A stretch of DNA of 22,693 nt, taken from contig JAVWIF010000026.1 of assembly GCA_036639635.1 (NCBI GenBank), forward strand, positions 1-22,693, in the 5' to 3' direction. Source of the DNA: JAVWIF01 sp036639635 (GTDB lineage: Bacteria; Bacillota_I; Bacilli_A; Erysipelotrichales; Erysipelotrichaceae). A program made the translations under genes and the position numbers. The notes beneath the pieces are model-generated. The model made no database searches, was not told the origin of the DNA, and saw only the letters and a list, made by a program, of their open reading frames with translations. Numbering within the stretch: position 1 is the stretch's first letter; each line of letters opens with the position of its first letter. Shown piece after piece: positions 1-6,873 of this stretch.

Positions 1-1208
1 GTGCATTCTTTATTGAATGGCGTATTGCGGATAAACATAAAGCTAGAAGATTTGATACAATTGATTATGTAGTAGATACCAATAAAGCAAATGATCCTAA
101 AATGATTAGCGGAACTACATGGAAAGATAGCTTGAAAATGTTAACACAACAACCATTTCGTTTAGTACCTTATTTTGATCCAGGTGTTTGGGGTGGACAA
201 TGGATGAAAGAAGTATGTAACTTAGACCCAAAACAAGCAAACTATGCATGGAGTTTTGATGGAGTACCAGAAGAAAATAGCATTATGTTTGATTATGATG
301 GTGTAGAATTTGAACTACCAGCAATGGATTTAGTACTATACCAACCTAAAAAATTATTAGGTGAAAGAGTATTTGCGCGTTTTGGTGCAGAATTTCCAAT
401 TCGTTTTGATTTTCTAGATACCATGGAAGGGCAACATTTATCATTACAAGTACACCCATTAGTAGAATATATTAAAAAGAACTTTGGAATGAGCTATACA
501 CAAGATGAAAGTTATTATATCTTAGATGCAAAAGACGATGCGACGGTTTATTTAGGATTAAAAGAAAATATCAATCCTGAAGAGATGATTAATGATTTAA
601 AAATAGCACAAGAAGGTGACGTGCCTTTTGACGCTGAAAAATATATTAATAAGTTTCCCGCAAAAAAACATGATCATTTCTTAATACCAGCAGGCACTTG
701 CCACAGTGGTGGAAGTGGTGCTATGGTATTAGAAATTAGTGCAACACCATTTATCTTTACTTTTAAACTATGGGATTGGGATCGTTTAGGTCTTGATGGA
801 CGTCCTAGACCAGTTCATATTGATCATGGGAAAGAAGTCATAGAGTGGGATCGTACAACACCATGGGTTGAAGAACATTTGGTAAATGCAACATACGATG
901 TAGTTGAAGAAAATAATCCATGTAAAATAGAACATACTGGACTTCATGAACTTGAATATATAGAATCAAGAAGATATACCATAGATAAAATATCTCATCA
1001 TACAACCAATAACAATATGAATATGTGCAATTTGATTGATGGAAAAGAAGCGATTATTGGAAGCCCTACAAATGCATTTAAGCCTTTCATAGTGCATTAT
1101 GCAGAAACCTTCATTATTCCTGCCAATGTCCTAGAATACACGATACGTCCTTTTGGAATGAGTGAGAACGAAAAAATCGTTGTTCTTAAAGCCTATGTCC
1201 GCTGTTAA
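1..1208 (+). CDS. Class I mannose-6-phosphate isomerase-like protein, 3' part (5' end outside window)
   Basis: The reading frame is open from base 3 and runs without a stop through the ATG at 102 to TAA at 1206-1208, so the gene begins before the window and the ATG at 102 is internal. The upstream part (FFIEWRIADKHK at about 9-44) matches, from memory, long mannose-6-phosphate isomerase-like proteins of anaerobic Firmicutes that carry an extra N-terminal nucleotide kinase-like region. The visible part is a cupin-type isomerase. It has the LSLQVHP motif, whose Gln and His are expected metal ligands, and GTCHSGGSGAMVLEIS, with another likely ligand region. The expected reaction is zinc-dependent interconversion of mannose-6-phosphate and fructose-6-phosphate in the cytosol; the actual substrate may differ. 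The kinase-like region is not visible here. Confidence 0.8.
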   Translation, partial: AFFIEWRIADKHKARRFDTIDYVVDTNKANDPKMISGTTWKDSLKMLTQQPFRLVPYFDPGVWGGQWMKEVCNLDPKQANYAWSFDGVPEENSIMFDYDGVEFELPAMDLVLYQPKKLLGERVFARFGAEFPIRFDFLDTMEGQHLSLQVHPLVEYIKKNFGMSYTQDESYYILDAKDDATVYLGLKENINPEEMINDLKIAQEGDVPFDAEKYINKFPAKKHDHFLIPAGTCHSGGSGAMVLEISATPFIFTFKLWDWDRLGLDGRPRPVHIDHGKEVIEWDRTTPWVEEHLVNATYDVVEENNPCKIEHTGLHELEYIESRRYTIDKISHHTTNNNMNMCNLIDGKEAIIGSPTNAFKPFIVHYAETFIIPANVLEYTIRPFGMSENEKIVVLKAYVRC

Positions 1209-1489
1209 TAAACGTTTGAACATAATTAGCGAGCAAGTAGACCAAGACTTAAAAAAAGCTTGTAGCATTATAAAAGAGAGAGGTTATACTTCCATATGAT
1301 AAGGTTGGTTTTAAAAAATATGCCTATCAACAAGAGGAAATAATCATCAAAGAAGCCCGTGATTATCCAGAGTTTCATATTCAAAAAGGGGTTCCTATTT
1401 ATACCCAATAGGAAGCAAACCCTAGTTTCTTTAATTTCGTTGCACAACCACAATTAGCAAGTGCTATCTGGGAAACTTATCAGCCATAA
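1195..1489 (+). pseudogene. Decayed reading frame of unknown family
   Basis: A frame starting at ATG 1195, overlapping the end of the isomerase gene, reads MSAVNKRLNIISEQ and stops at TGA 1297. The sequence continues in the +1 frame from 1292 (PYDKVGFKKYAYQQEE) to a TAG at 1409, then stays protein-like (EANPSFFNFVAQPQLASAIW) to TAA 1487. One frameshift plus one in-frame stop therefore separate three segments with natural-looking composition, about 95 residues in total. This looks like a recently broken small gene, or the tail of a larger one. I do not recognise the family. No good ribosome-binding site precedes ATG 1195, so the original start may have been elsewhere. The last codons overlap a terminator hairpin. 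Confidence 0.45.
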
Positions 1490-1500
1490 GTTTCCCTTTT
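1470..1500 (+). terminator. Rho-independent terminator after the decayed frame
   Basis: A perfect 11-bp inverted repeat, GGGAAACTTAT (1470-1480) and ATAAGTTTCCC (1486-1496), has a 5-base loop and is followed by TTTT. It would end transcription coming from the isomerase gene. Confidence 0.75.
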
Positions 1501-1525
1501 CAAATAGTTAAAATACAAGTATAAT
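1497..1525 (+). promoter_or_regulatory. Probable sigma-A promoter of the first GntR gene
   Basis: A perfect TATAAT lies at 1520-1525, with a weak -35 TTTTCA at 1497-1502 and a 17-base spacer. It directly follows the terminator stem and is 23 bases upstream of the GntR start codon, which has AAAGGATG as its ribosome-binding site. Confidence 0.55.
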
Positions 1526-1548
1526 AGAAGCGTAAAGGATGTGATTTC

Positions 1549-2280
1549 ATGAAGCTAAATTATAACAAAGGGGCAATCCCCCTATACTTACAAATATATG
1601 AAATCTTAAAAGAAAAAATTGAAAAACAAGACTATGCGTATGGGGATTTAATTCCTAGTGAAATGGAACTAGAGAAGACCTATAAAGTGAGTCGTATCAC
1701 GGTAAGACAAGGCATAGCTGAATTAGAAAAAGCAGGCTATGTAAAACGTGCAAGAGGGAAAGGAACAAGTGTCACATTTATTGAACGTATAAATGAGTCA
1801 TTAAGCGAAATTCGTAGCTTTACAACCGAGATGAAAAATCGCGGATTAACACCTGGAACTAGTTATGTTGAAATACAAAAACAGGCTGCCAGTGAAGATG
1901 TTGCGACGCATTTAAACGTAGAAATTGGAAGTATGATTTATTATCTATTCCGTGTAAGAACAGCCGATGGTGAACCTATTGTTATCTTTGAAACTAATTT
2001 AAGTGGAGACTATCCATTTCCTTTAGATAAAGAAAAATACCGAGAATCTATGTATGACGTATTTGAGGAAATAGGAGTACGTGTTCCAACAAGAGTACAA
2101 GAAAATTTTCAAGCAGTATTAGCAGATCAAAAAACAGCAAAACTGTTAGCTGTAAAGATTGGTAGTCCTATTTTTAAGCGCACAAGAATATCTTATAGTG
2201 ATGAAAACAAAGCTGTAGAATACACCGTATCATATTATCGTGGTGATCGTTATTCTTATTCTGTTCAATTAGGAATGTAG
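1549..2280 (+). CDS. GntR family transcriptional regulator, UTRA (HutC/FarR) type
   Basis: The product is 243 residues, the usual size of the HutC subfamily. Residues about 7-75 form the winged helix-turn-helix (IPLYLQIYEILKEKIE, then PSEMELEKTYKVSRITVRQG and the wing GYVKRARGKGTSV). Residues about 85-243 form the UTRA effector domain, which usually binds a phosphosugar or other small metabolite. It stands alone between a terminator and a 287-base gap, so its target is not evident; the upstream isomerase gene or its own promoter are candidates. The ATG at 1549 has a well placed AAAGGATG site. Confidence 0.88.
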   Translation: MKLNYNKGAIPLYLQIYEILKEKIEKQDYAYGDLIPSEMELEKTYKVSRITVRQGIAELEKAGYVKRARGKGTSVTFIERINESLSEIRSFTTEMKNRGLTPGTSYVEIQKQAASEDVATHLNVEIGSMIYYLFRVRTADGEPIVIFETNLSGDYPFPLDKEKYRESMYDVFEEIGVRVPTRVQENFQAVLADQKTAKLLAVKIGSPIFKRTRISYSDENKAVEYTVSYYRGDRYSYSVQLGM

Positions 2281-2467
2281 ACTCACTCTATAACAATTGT
2301 CTTAATTGTTTAAGCTACCCGTTCTTTGTGAATCGAATATGATGTGTATATTTTGGCATAATGCTAAAAATAAAATGAGAGATTATAATATAAACTATTG
2401 ATTTAATAAAATATTCAAAGAGGAAATAAATGATAGTGTAATGATTGGTTAAGCGAAATTATTTAGA

Positions 2468-2502
2468 AGAAAAGGTGGATTTTTCATCTTTTCTTTTTTT
2501 TT
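2468..2502 (+). terminator. Rho-independent terminator upstream of the secreted protein gene
   Basis: AGAAAAGGTG (2468-2477) pairs with CATCTTTTCT (2485-2494), with one G-T pair and a 7-base loop, and runs into a T tract to 2502. It lies 190 bases after the GntR stop. The rest of 2281-2467 shows only a 7-bp inverted repeat (2292-2298 with 2304-2310) and no convincing gene. Confidence 0.65.
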
Positions 2503-2530
2503 GAAAGTTTTTGAATGGTTGCATCGTGTA
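2502..2530 (+). promoter_or_regulatory. Possible ECF-sigma-type promoter
   Basis: TGAAAG at 2502-2507 and CGTGTA at 2525-2530 are separated by 17 bases, resembling the TGAAAC/CGT pattern of Bacillus ECF sigma factors. No good sigma-A -35/-10 pair is visible here. Because an ECF sigma gene lies in the same cluster, this would fit autoregulation. A small hairpin CATGT-AAAA-ACATG (2540-2553) sits just before the AGGAGGA ribosome-binding site of the gene at 2568. Confidence 0.4.
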
Positions 2531-2567
2531 TAAGGTGAACATGTAAAAACATGAGGAGGATATTAAA

Positions 2568-3059
2568 ATGAAAATATTTCGTTTATTAGCAGTTAGTGCA
2601 TTAGCACTTGTCACGACAGTAGGTATCAATGCAGCAACACAAAAAGAGAATGTAAAGATAGTAGAGACAACACCAAAAACAGAAGTAGTAGAATCTAAAG
2701 AAGAACCACAAACACCAATCGTTGAAAAAGAAGCTGTTGTAAAAGAAACACTGTGTCCAAACGGACATGTGAATTGTCAGAATGAGAATTGTATTCAAGT
2801 ACAGAATACAAGAGTTGTGAATCCTCTTGTAAGTGAGGAAAAACCAGTTGAAGCGCTGTCAGATGGATTTGTTTGCCCAAATGGAAATGAAAATTGTCAA
2901 AACCCAAATTGTGATGGTACACATACACCAAAATTAGATGGCACAGGCTATCAAGCACATCACAATCAAGGCAAGGGTAATGGACAACATAGAGGACAAG
3001 GAAATGGATTAAGAAATGGAAGCGGGAAAAATTGTCCAAATGTAAATAATGCTGAATAG
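2568..3059 (+). CDS. Secreted protein with two CPNG-type cysteine repeats and a Gly/Asn/His-rich tail
   Basis: The product is 163 residues. Residues 1-22 are a signal peptide (MKIF, a hydrophobic core, cleavage probably after INA). A Glu/Lys/Thr/Val-rich, probably unstructured stretch follows (about 25-60). Two cysteine repeats then appear, CPNGHVNCQNENC (63-75) and CPNGNENCQNPNC (103-115), both CX6CX4C. The tail from about 130 is rich in Gly, Asn, Gln, His and Lys, with one more Cys at 156. I do not recognise a named family. The paired cysteines could bind metal or form disulfides outside the cell. The gene is 43 bases upstream of an ECF sigma gene, and the neighbouring anti-sigma factor ends in a similar Asn/Gly/Gln/His-rich tail, so the three proteins probably belong together. 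The start has a strong AGGAGGA site. Confidence 0.75.
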   Translation: MKIFRLLAVSALALVTTVGINAATQKENVKIVETTPKTEVVESKEEPQTPIVEKEAVVKETLCPNGHVNCQNENCIQVQNTRVVNPLVSEEKPVEALSDGFVCPNGNENCQNPNCDGTHTPKLDGTGYQAHHNQGKGNGQHRGQGNGLRNGSGKNCPNVNNAE

Positions 3060-3102
3060 TTATAAAAAGTAAGGTATAATTAAAGTAATTAAGAGGATAT
3101 GT

Positions 3103-3588
3103 ATGAAAAGTGAAACGCAATTACAGAACGCAATTGAACTTCATGGAAACATGATAAGAAAACTATGTTTTCTACATTTGAAACAAAAAGCAGATGTAGA
3201 TGATATTTTTCAAGATGTCTTTTTGAAATATTATCAAAGTGATTTTGAGTTTAATTCTAGTGAACATGAAAAAGCGTGGCTAATACGTGTAACAATCAAT
3301 GCGTGTAAAGATAACTTAACCTCTTGGTTTCATCGAAAAGTAGAGTTAAAAGATGATTTACAAGCCTTACATATTGAAGCACCAAAAGAAGATAATGCAT
3401 TATTAGAAAGTATCTTAAAGCTTCCAAAAAAATACAAGAATGTAATATACTTATACTATTACGAAGGATATAAAACAAAGGAAATAGCAAATATCTTAGA
3501 GGTAAAAGAAAATACAGTATCAACTTGGATGAGACGAGCAAAAGATGAATTAAAAGGGATGTTAGGAGGTGATTATCTTGAAGAATAA
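3103..3588 (+). CDS. ECF-type RNA polymerase sigma factor
   Basis: The product is 161 residues, normal for ECF sigma factors. Region 2 spans about residues 10-70 (VDDIFQDVFLKYYQS, then HEKAWLIRVTINACKD). Region 4 spans about 100-155 (LPKKYKNVIYLYYYEGYKTK, then a helix-turn-helix with ENTVSTWMRRAKDELK). It directs polymerase to a small regulon, probably including the possible promoter at 2502. An additional TATAAT at 3075-3080 just upstream suggests an internal promoter, though its -35 is poor. Its last 11 bases overlap the true start of the anti-sigma gene, which implies translational coupling. It is very probably held inactive by that membrane protein. Confidence 0.88.
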   Translation: MKSETQLQNAIELHGNMIRKLCFLHLKQKADVDDIFQDVFLKYYQSDFEFNSSEHEKAWLIRVTINACKDNLTSWFHRKVELKDDLQALHIEAPKEDNALLESILKLPKKYKNVIYLYYYEGYKTKEIANILEVKENTVSTWMRRAKDELKGMLGGDYLEE

Positions 3589-4324
3589 AGCATGGGAAAC
3601 ATTTGATAAAGTTGAAGCTAGTGAAGAATTAAAACAACAAACATTGCGTTATGTGTTAAATGAAAATAAGATAAAAAGAAGAAATTATAAAGCACCTATC
3701 GGAATATTTGCTAGTTTCTGTATTGTTTTCTTGGTTTACTTTCAATTTATGCAACCAAAAACGATCCAAGCTTATAGCTATATAACCATGGATATTAATC
3801 CTAGCTTCCAGCTTGTTTTAAATCAAGATGATCACGTCCAGGAAATTGTTTATTATAATGAGGAAGCACAATCTGTTTTAAAATCATTAGATATGAAAGG
3901 GAAAGAATATGAAGAAGCTTTAACTTTAATTCTTACAAATAAGGAATATAAAACTTATATGAAAGAGGATGCTTATTTGCAGGTAAGCGTATATTCAAAA
4001 GACGAAAAGCGGGCAAATAATATAGAACAAAATGTTTCTACATATTTGAATAAAAATGTAAAAATACCACATGAGTGTATCCATGTAAATGAAAAAACGA
4101 TGCAAAATGCACAAAGCCATCATATGTCTAGCGGAAAATATATGGTGATTGAAAAGATAGTGAAAGCAGATGCTTCCTACAAAGTTGATGATTTGAAAAA
4201 CAAATCCATGGCTGAATTAAGAACAATCTATTATACGATTACCAATGAAGAATTAGATACTAAGGGAAATCATCAAAATGGAAATGGAAATCAAAATCAT
4301 AAACATCAAGGGAAAAACCAATGA
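3578..4324 (+). CDS. RsgI-like transmembrane anti-sigma factor
   Basis: I place the start at TTG 3578 (248 residues). AGGAGG at 3564-3569 is 8 bases before it, whereas the upstream GTG at 3569 overlaps that site. Residues 1-38 are a short cytoplasmic region expected to hold the sigma factor; 40-58 are one membrane helix. Residues about 66-200 match the extracytoplasmic domain of RsgI-type anti-sigma factors (YITMDINPSFQLVLNQ, about 68-83). The Asn-Pro pair of DINPS (74-75) corresponds to the site where RsgI proteins are reported to cleave themselves. The tail after about 230 is rich in Asn, Gly, Gln, His and Lys and could contact cell wall or ligand. Unlike clostridial RsgI proteins there is no carbohydrate-binding module. 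It is the last gene of the sigma cluster. Confidence 0.78.
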   Translation: MKNKAWETFDKVEASEELKQQTLRYVLNENKIKRRNYKAPIGIFASFCIVFLVYFQFMQPKTIQAYSYITMDINPSFQLVLNQDDHVQEIVYYNEEAQSVLKSLDMKGKEYEEALTLILTNKEYKTYMKEDAYLQVSVYSKDEKRANNIEQNVSTYLNKNVKIPHECIHVNEKTMQNAQSHHMSSGKYMVIEKIVKADASYKVDDLKNKSMAELRTIYYTITNEELDTKGNHQNGNGNQNHKHQGKNQ

Positions 4325-4328
4325 TATA

Positions 4329-4362
4329 AAAAAAGAAATTATGCTGCATAATTTCTTTTTTT
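4329..4362. terminator. Bidirectional terminator between convergent genes
   Basis: AAAAAAGAAATTATG (4329-4343) and CATAATTTCTTTTTT (4347-4361) are perfectly complementary around the loop CTG. The A and T ends give a U tract in both directions, serving the anti-sigma gene and the convergent GntR gene. Confidence 0.8.
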
Positions 4363-4364
4363 AG

Positions 4365-5129
4365 TTATTGTTGAACTAAACGAATAGTAAATTTATTACG
4401 ATCGCCACGATATTTAGAAATAGAATATTCAATTGGTATATCCTGGGCATCACAAGCGATAGTAGTAATGGTATAAATAGCTTGTGACTGTGGTATTTGT
4501 AGAACAGAACTAATTCCACTCGTTGCATTACTTGCTTCAATAGTACGATCAACATAAGCAATGGGATGGTTATAAGTAGTTTTTAAAATATCATATAAAG
4601 AAGTGGTAGAAAGGGAAAAATCAGCTTGTGCTAGTTTTGGAAATAGAGCATAAGGCACATAGGTATCAACGTAAACCATAGGCTCTTCATCCGCATAACG
4701 TAAGCGAATCAAATGAAGCACTTTAGCATCTTCTGAAAGTTTTAAATATTTTTGAACTTCTTCAGAGGCATTTTCCACTTCGCTTAATAAGACAGAAGTT
4801 CTTGGCGTTAGCCCTAAGGAAATCATTTCTTCATTATAACTTTCTAGTTTCTTAAAGAAGAAACCTTCAACCTTTGGTTTTGAAACAAAGGTGCCTTTGG
4901 CTTTTAAACGAGTAATATATCCTTCATTGATAAGTTCTTGAAATGCTTGTCGAATAGTTGGACGTGAAATATCTAATGCATTACAGAACTCTAGTTCTGT
5001 TGGAAGTTGGTCTTCAGGAACATATACTCCTGAGCGGATTGCTTTTATTATTTCCTGTTTAATTTGAAAATATAAAGGTACAGGAGAATTTTTGTCGATT
5101 TTGAAATTTTCTTCTAGTAAATTAGCCAT
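4365..5129 (-). CDS. GntR family transcriptional regulator, UTRA type, probable regulator of deoC
   Basis: The product is 254 residues. The winged helix-turn-helix is at about 15-85 (SPVPLYFQIKQEIIKA, LEFCNALDISRPTIRQAFQE, wing ITRLKAKGTFVSKP) and the UTRA sensor domain at about 95-250, ending YRGDRNKFTIRL. It is transcribed away from deoC, and the 135-base gap between them holds promoters for both genes and near-perfect 14-16-bp palindromes. The likely role is repressing deoC and the following oxidoreductase, and itself, until a phosphorylated sugar metabolite binds. It is only distantly similar to the GntR/UTRA protein at 1549. The start has AGAGGTG as its ribosome-binding site. Confidence 0.88.
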   Translation of the reverse strand: MANLLEENFKIDKNSPVPLYFQIKQEIIKAIRSGVYVPEDQLPTELEFCNALDISRPTIRQAFQELINEGYITRLKAKGTFVSKPKVEGFFFKKLESYNEEMISLGLTPRTSVLLSEVENASEEVQKYLKLSEDAKVLHLIRLRYADEEPMVYVDTYVPYALFPKLAQADFSLSTTSLYDILKTTYNHPIAYVDRTIEASNATSGISSVLQIPQSQAIYTITTIACDAQDIPIEYSISKYRGDRNKFTIRLVQQ

Positions 5130-5158
5130 TACGACACCTCTTTTCTTAAGATAATAAC

Positions 5159-5187
5159 ATTATATATGAAATCCGATACATTTACAA
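5159..5187 (-). promoter_or_regulatory. Promoter of the GntR gene (leftward)
   Basis: On the minus strand, TTGTAA (5182-5187) and TATAAT (5159-5164) are separated by 17 bases. The -35 overlaps the 5186-5199 palindrome, and the -10 overlaps a further TAACATT half-site at 5155-5161. Confidence 0.65.
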
Positions 5188-5199
5188 TGTTATAACATT
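5186..5199. promoter_or_regulatory. Palindromic operator 1 in the gntR-deoC gap
   Basis: AATGTTATAACATT is a perfect 14-bp palindrome. It shares the AATGT...ACATT arms with operator 2, and it touches the -35 of the leftward promoter and lies just upstream of the rightward one. It is a probable binding site of the adjacent GntR protein. Confidence 0.65.
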
Positions 5200-5211
5200 A
5201 TAAGGAGTCAA

Positions 5212-5240
5212 TTGACACGCACAAGATGTAATGTTATAAT
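5212..5240 (+). promoter_or_regulatory. Consensus sigma-A promoter of deoC
   Basis: A perfect TTGACA (5212-5217) and a perfect TATAAT (5235-5240) are separated by 17 bases. A promoter this strong next to operator palindromes implies tight repression. Confidence 0.85.
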
Positions 5241-5252
5241 GTAATTACATTA
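5237..5252. promoter_or_regulatory. Palindromic operator 2 over the deoC -10 region
   Basis: TAATGTAATTACATTA is a perfect 16-bp palindrome that overlaps the end of the -10 and the predicted transcription start. A third, partial copy (AATGTTATAAT, 5230-5240) lies immediately upstream. Binding here would block the deoC promoter. AGGAGGA, the deoC ribosome-binding site, follows directly. Confidence 0.65.
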
Positions 5253-5264
5253 GGAGGAACTGCT

Positions 5265-5957
5265 ATGAATGTAAACGAATTAACACCAAAAACTTTAGCA
5301 AAATGCTTTGATCACACATTTTTAAAGGCTTATGCAACACAAGAAGATATGAAGAAACTGTGTGAAGAAGCAAAAGAGTTAGGATGCGCAATGGTCGCAA
5401 TCGATTCATTTCCGGTATCAACTTGTAAAACATATTTAAAGGATTGTGATGTGCATGTAGGAGCTGCAATTTCATTTCCTTTAGGACAAACTACAATTGC
5501 TACTAAAGTATACGAAACAAAAGAAGCTATTAGAGATGGTGCAGATGAAATTGATTATGTTTTGAATATTGGGAAAGTAAAAGAAAAAGACTTTGCCTAC
5601 ATTAAAGAAGAGATGCAAGCTATTGTATCCATATGCAAAGAAGCAAACGTATTATCTAAAGTTATTTTTGAAAATTGCTATTTGGAAAAAGATGAGATTG
5701 TTGCATGTGCTAAAATTGCAAAAGAAGTAAAACCTGATTTTATTAAAACAAGTACAGGATTTGGAACGAGTGGCGCAACATTTGAAGATGTAGCATTGAT
5801 GGTACAAAGTGTGGATGGAGCCTGTCAAGTGAAAGCAGCTGGCGGAATTAGAGATTGGGAGACTTGTAAAAAAATGTTAGAACTTGGCGCAACACGAATT
5901 GGAACTAGTTCAAGTTATACAATATTAGAAGGCTTTCGTAAAGAAAGAAACGCTTAG
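5265..5957 (+). CDS. deoC: Deoxyribose-phosphate aldolase
   Basis: A 230-residue class I aldolase of the DeoC family, with a cytosolic TIM-barrel fold. It normally cleaves 2-deoxyribose-5-phosphate to glyceraldehyde-3-phosphate and acetaldehyde. Visible motifs are DHTFLK (16-21), ADEIDYVLNIG with Asp97, KTSTGFG with the Schiff-base Lys161, and KAAGGIRD with Lys190. These correspond to the E. coli catalytic Asp, Lys and Lys. No nucleoside phosphorylase, phosphopentomutase or cytidine deaminase gene is near, so it may serve a different 2-deoxy sugar or a reverse aldol step linked to the radical enzymes downstream. It is the first gene of an apparent deoC-oxidoreductase operon under the GntR operators. 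Confidence 0.95.
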   Translation: MNVNELTPKTLAKCFDHTFLKAYATQEDMKKLCEEAKELGCAMVAIDSFPVSTCKTYLKDCDVHVGAAISFPLGQTTIATKVYETKEAIRDGADEIDYVLNIGKVKEKDFAYIKEEMQAIVSICKEANVLSKVIFENCYLEKDEIVACAKIAKEVKPDFIKTSTGFGTSGATFEDVALMVQSVDGACQVKAAGGIRDWETCKKMLELGATRIGTSSSYTILEGFRKERNA

Positions 5958-5958
5958 T

Positions 5959-6822
5959 ATGAAGATTGCGATTACAGGAGCAAATGGATACATTGCTTCT
6001 TTAATACAACTGATGAATGAAGAAGAATTTGAATTTATTCGAATTACTAGAAAAGAGGTAGAATTGAATAATATAGAGGATGTACAAGCGTATTTTGAAC
6101 ACCTTGATTTTGATGTTCTTGTACATACCGCGGCGAATGCTACCACGGCGGATTGTGAAAATAATCCTGTAGGAACACATTGTATGAATACAGAAGCTAG
6201 TATTGTGTTAGCAAATATATGTAAACAAAGAAAGAAACGAATGATTTTCTTTGGGACTGAACAAAGCTTTAATGGATATGTTAAAAAGGGACCATTTAAA
6301 GAAGAAGACGAATTAATAGCAGTCACCAATTATGGAAAACAAAAAGCGGAAGCAGATGAGTATATTCGAGAAAACTTAAATGATTATATCATTTTACGGT
6401 TATCTTGGATGATGGGATTATCACAACCTGGAATTAAGGCTAGTCCTAATATTATTATAAATGTTATGAACGCTATCTATCATCAAAAAGCAACACAATT
6501 CACACTACATGAAATACGAGGTATGACATATGCAAAACATCTAGCACAAAACTTTTCGAATATTATGAAATTACCAAGTGGAGTTTATCATTTTTCTAAT
6601 GTTAATAATTTAAATACCTATGAAAGTGCGAAATTAGTTGCACGTAAACTAGGTGTAAGTGAAGAGGCAATTGAACGTTATATAGTCCCCAATGAAGAAC
6701 GGTATGCGGATCGCTTTCGTGACTATCGTTTAGATAATACGAAGATACAAAGTCATGGAATTATACTAGGAACATTTGAAGCAGATGTAGAAGAATGTTT
6801 AAAGGATTATGGTTGGATGTAG
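5959..6822 (+). CDS. RmlD-like extended short-chain dehydrogenase/reductase
   Basis: A 287-residue NAD(P)-dependent oxidoreductase of the RmlD/dTDP-4-dehydrorhamnose reductase-like group. The N-terminal Rossmann motif is TGANGYIAS (6-14), with Ala in place of the usual third Gly. VHTAAN (55-60) is the conserved segment after beta-4. The catalytic YxxxK is Tyr125-Lys129 (NYGKQKAEAD). The C-terminal half (about 150-285) is the substrate-binding part. It starts one base after the deoC stop, so it is translationally coupled and presumably acts in the same pathway, perhaps reducing an aldehyde or ketone intermediate. No rhamnose or other nucleotide-sugar genes are nearby, so dTDP-rhamnose synthesis is unlikely. 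The substrate is unknown. Confidence 0.8.
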   Translation: MKIAITGANGYIASLIQLMNEEEFEFIRITRKEVELNNIEDVQAYFEHLDFDVLVHTAANATTADCENNPVGTHCMNTEASIVLANICKQRKKRMIFFGTEQSFNGYVKKGPFKEEDELIAVTNYGKQKAEADEYIRENLNDYIILRLSWMMGLSQPGIKASPNIIINVMNAIYHQKATQFTLHEIRGMTYAKHLAQNFSNIMKLPSGVYHFSNVNNLNTYESAKLVARKLGVSEEAIERYIVPNEERYADRFRDYRLDNTKIQSHGIILGTFEADVEECLKDYGWM

Positions 6823-6833
6823 AATTGCTTAGC

Positions 6834-6859
6834 TAACTTTGGTATAATAAAATAAGTTA
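6834..6859 (+). promoter_or_regulatory. Extended -10 promoter of the first DeoR gene
   Basis: TGGTATAAT (6840-6848) is an extended -10 with no clear -35. An inverted repeat TAACTT (6834-6839) / AAGTTA (6854-6859) flanks it and could be an autoregulatory site. Confidence 0.5.
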
Positions 6860-6873
6860 ACGAGGTGAAACTT

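Noticed and set aside
1268..1453. Minus-strand 61-codon frame opposite the decayed gene
   Set aside because: Composition is Phe/Ile/Leu-rich as expected from antisense of AT-rich coding sequence; the plus-strand reading is more protein-like.
2695..3120. Minus-strand 141-codon open frame opposite the secreted protein gene
   Set aside because: It lies antisense to a gene with a clear signal peptide, repeats and ribosome-binding site; its translation is a Phe/Leu/His/Tyr-rich shadow with no motif.
5925..6329. Minus-strand 134-codon open frame inside the oxidoreductase gene
   Set aside because: It is antisense to an intact Rossmann-fold gene, is Ser-rich without domain features, and has no promoter or ribosome-binding site.
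5959..6822. Oxidoreductase as dTDP-4-dehydrorhamnose reductase (rmlD)
   Set aside because: The fold and YxxxK match, but there are no rmlA, rmlB or rmlC genes and it is coupled to deoC.
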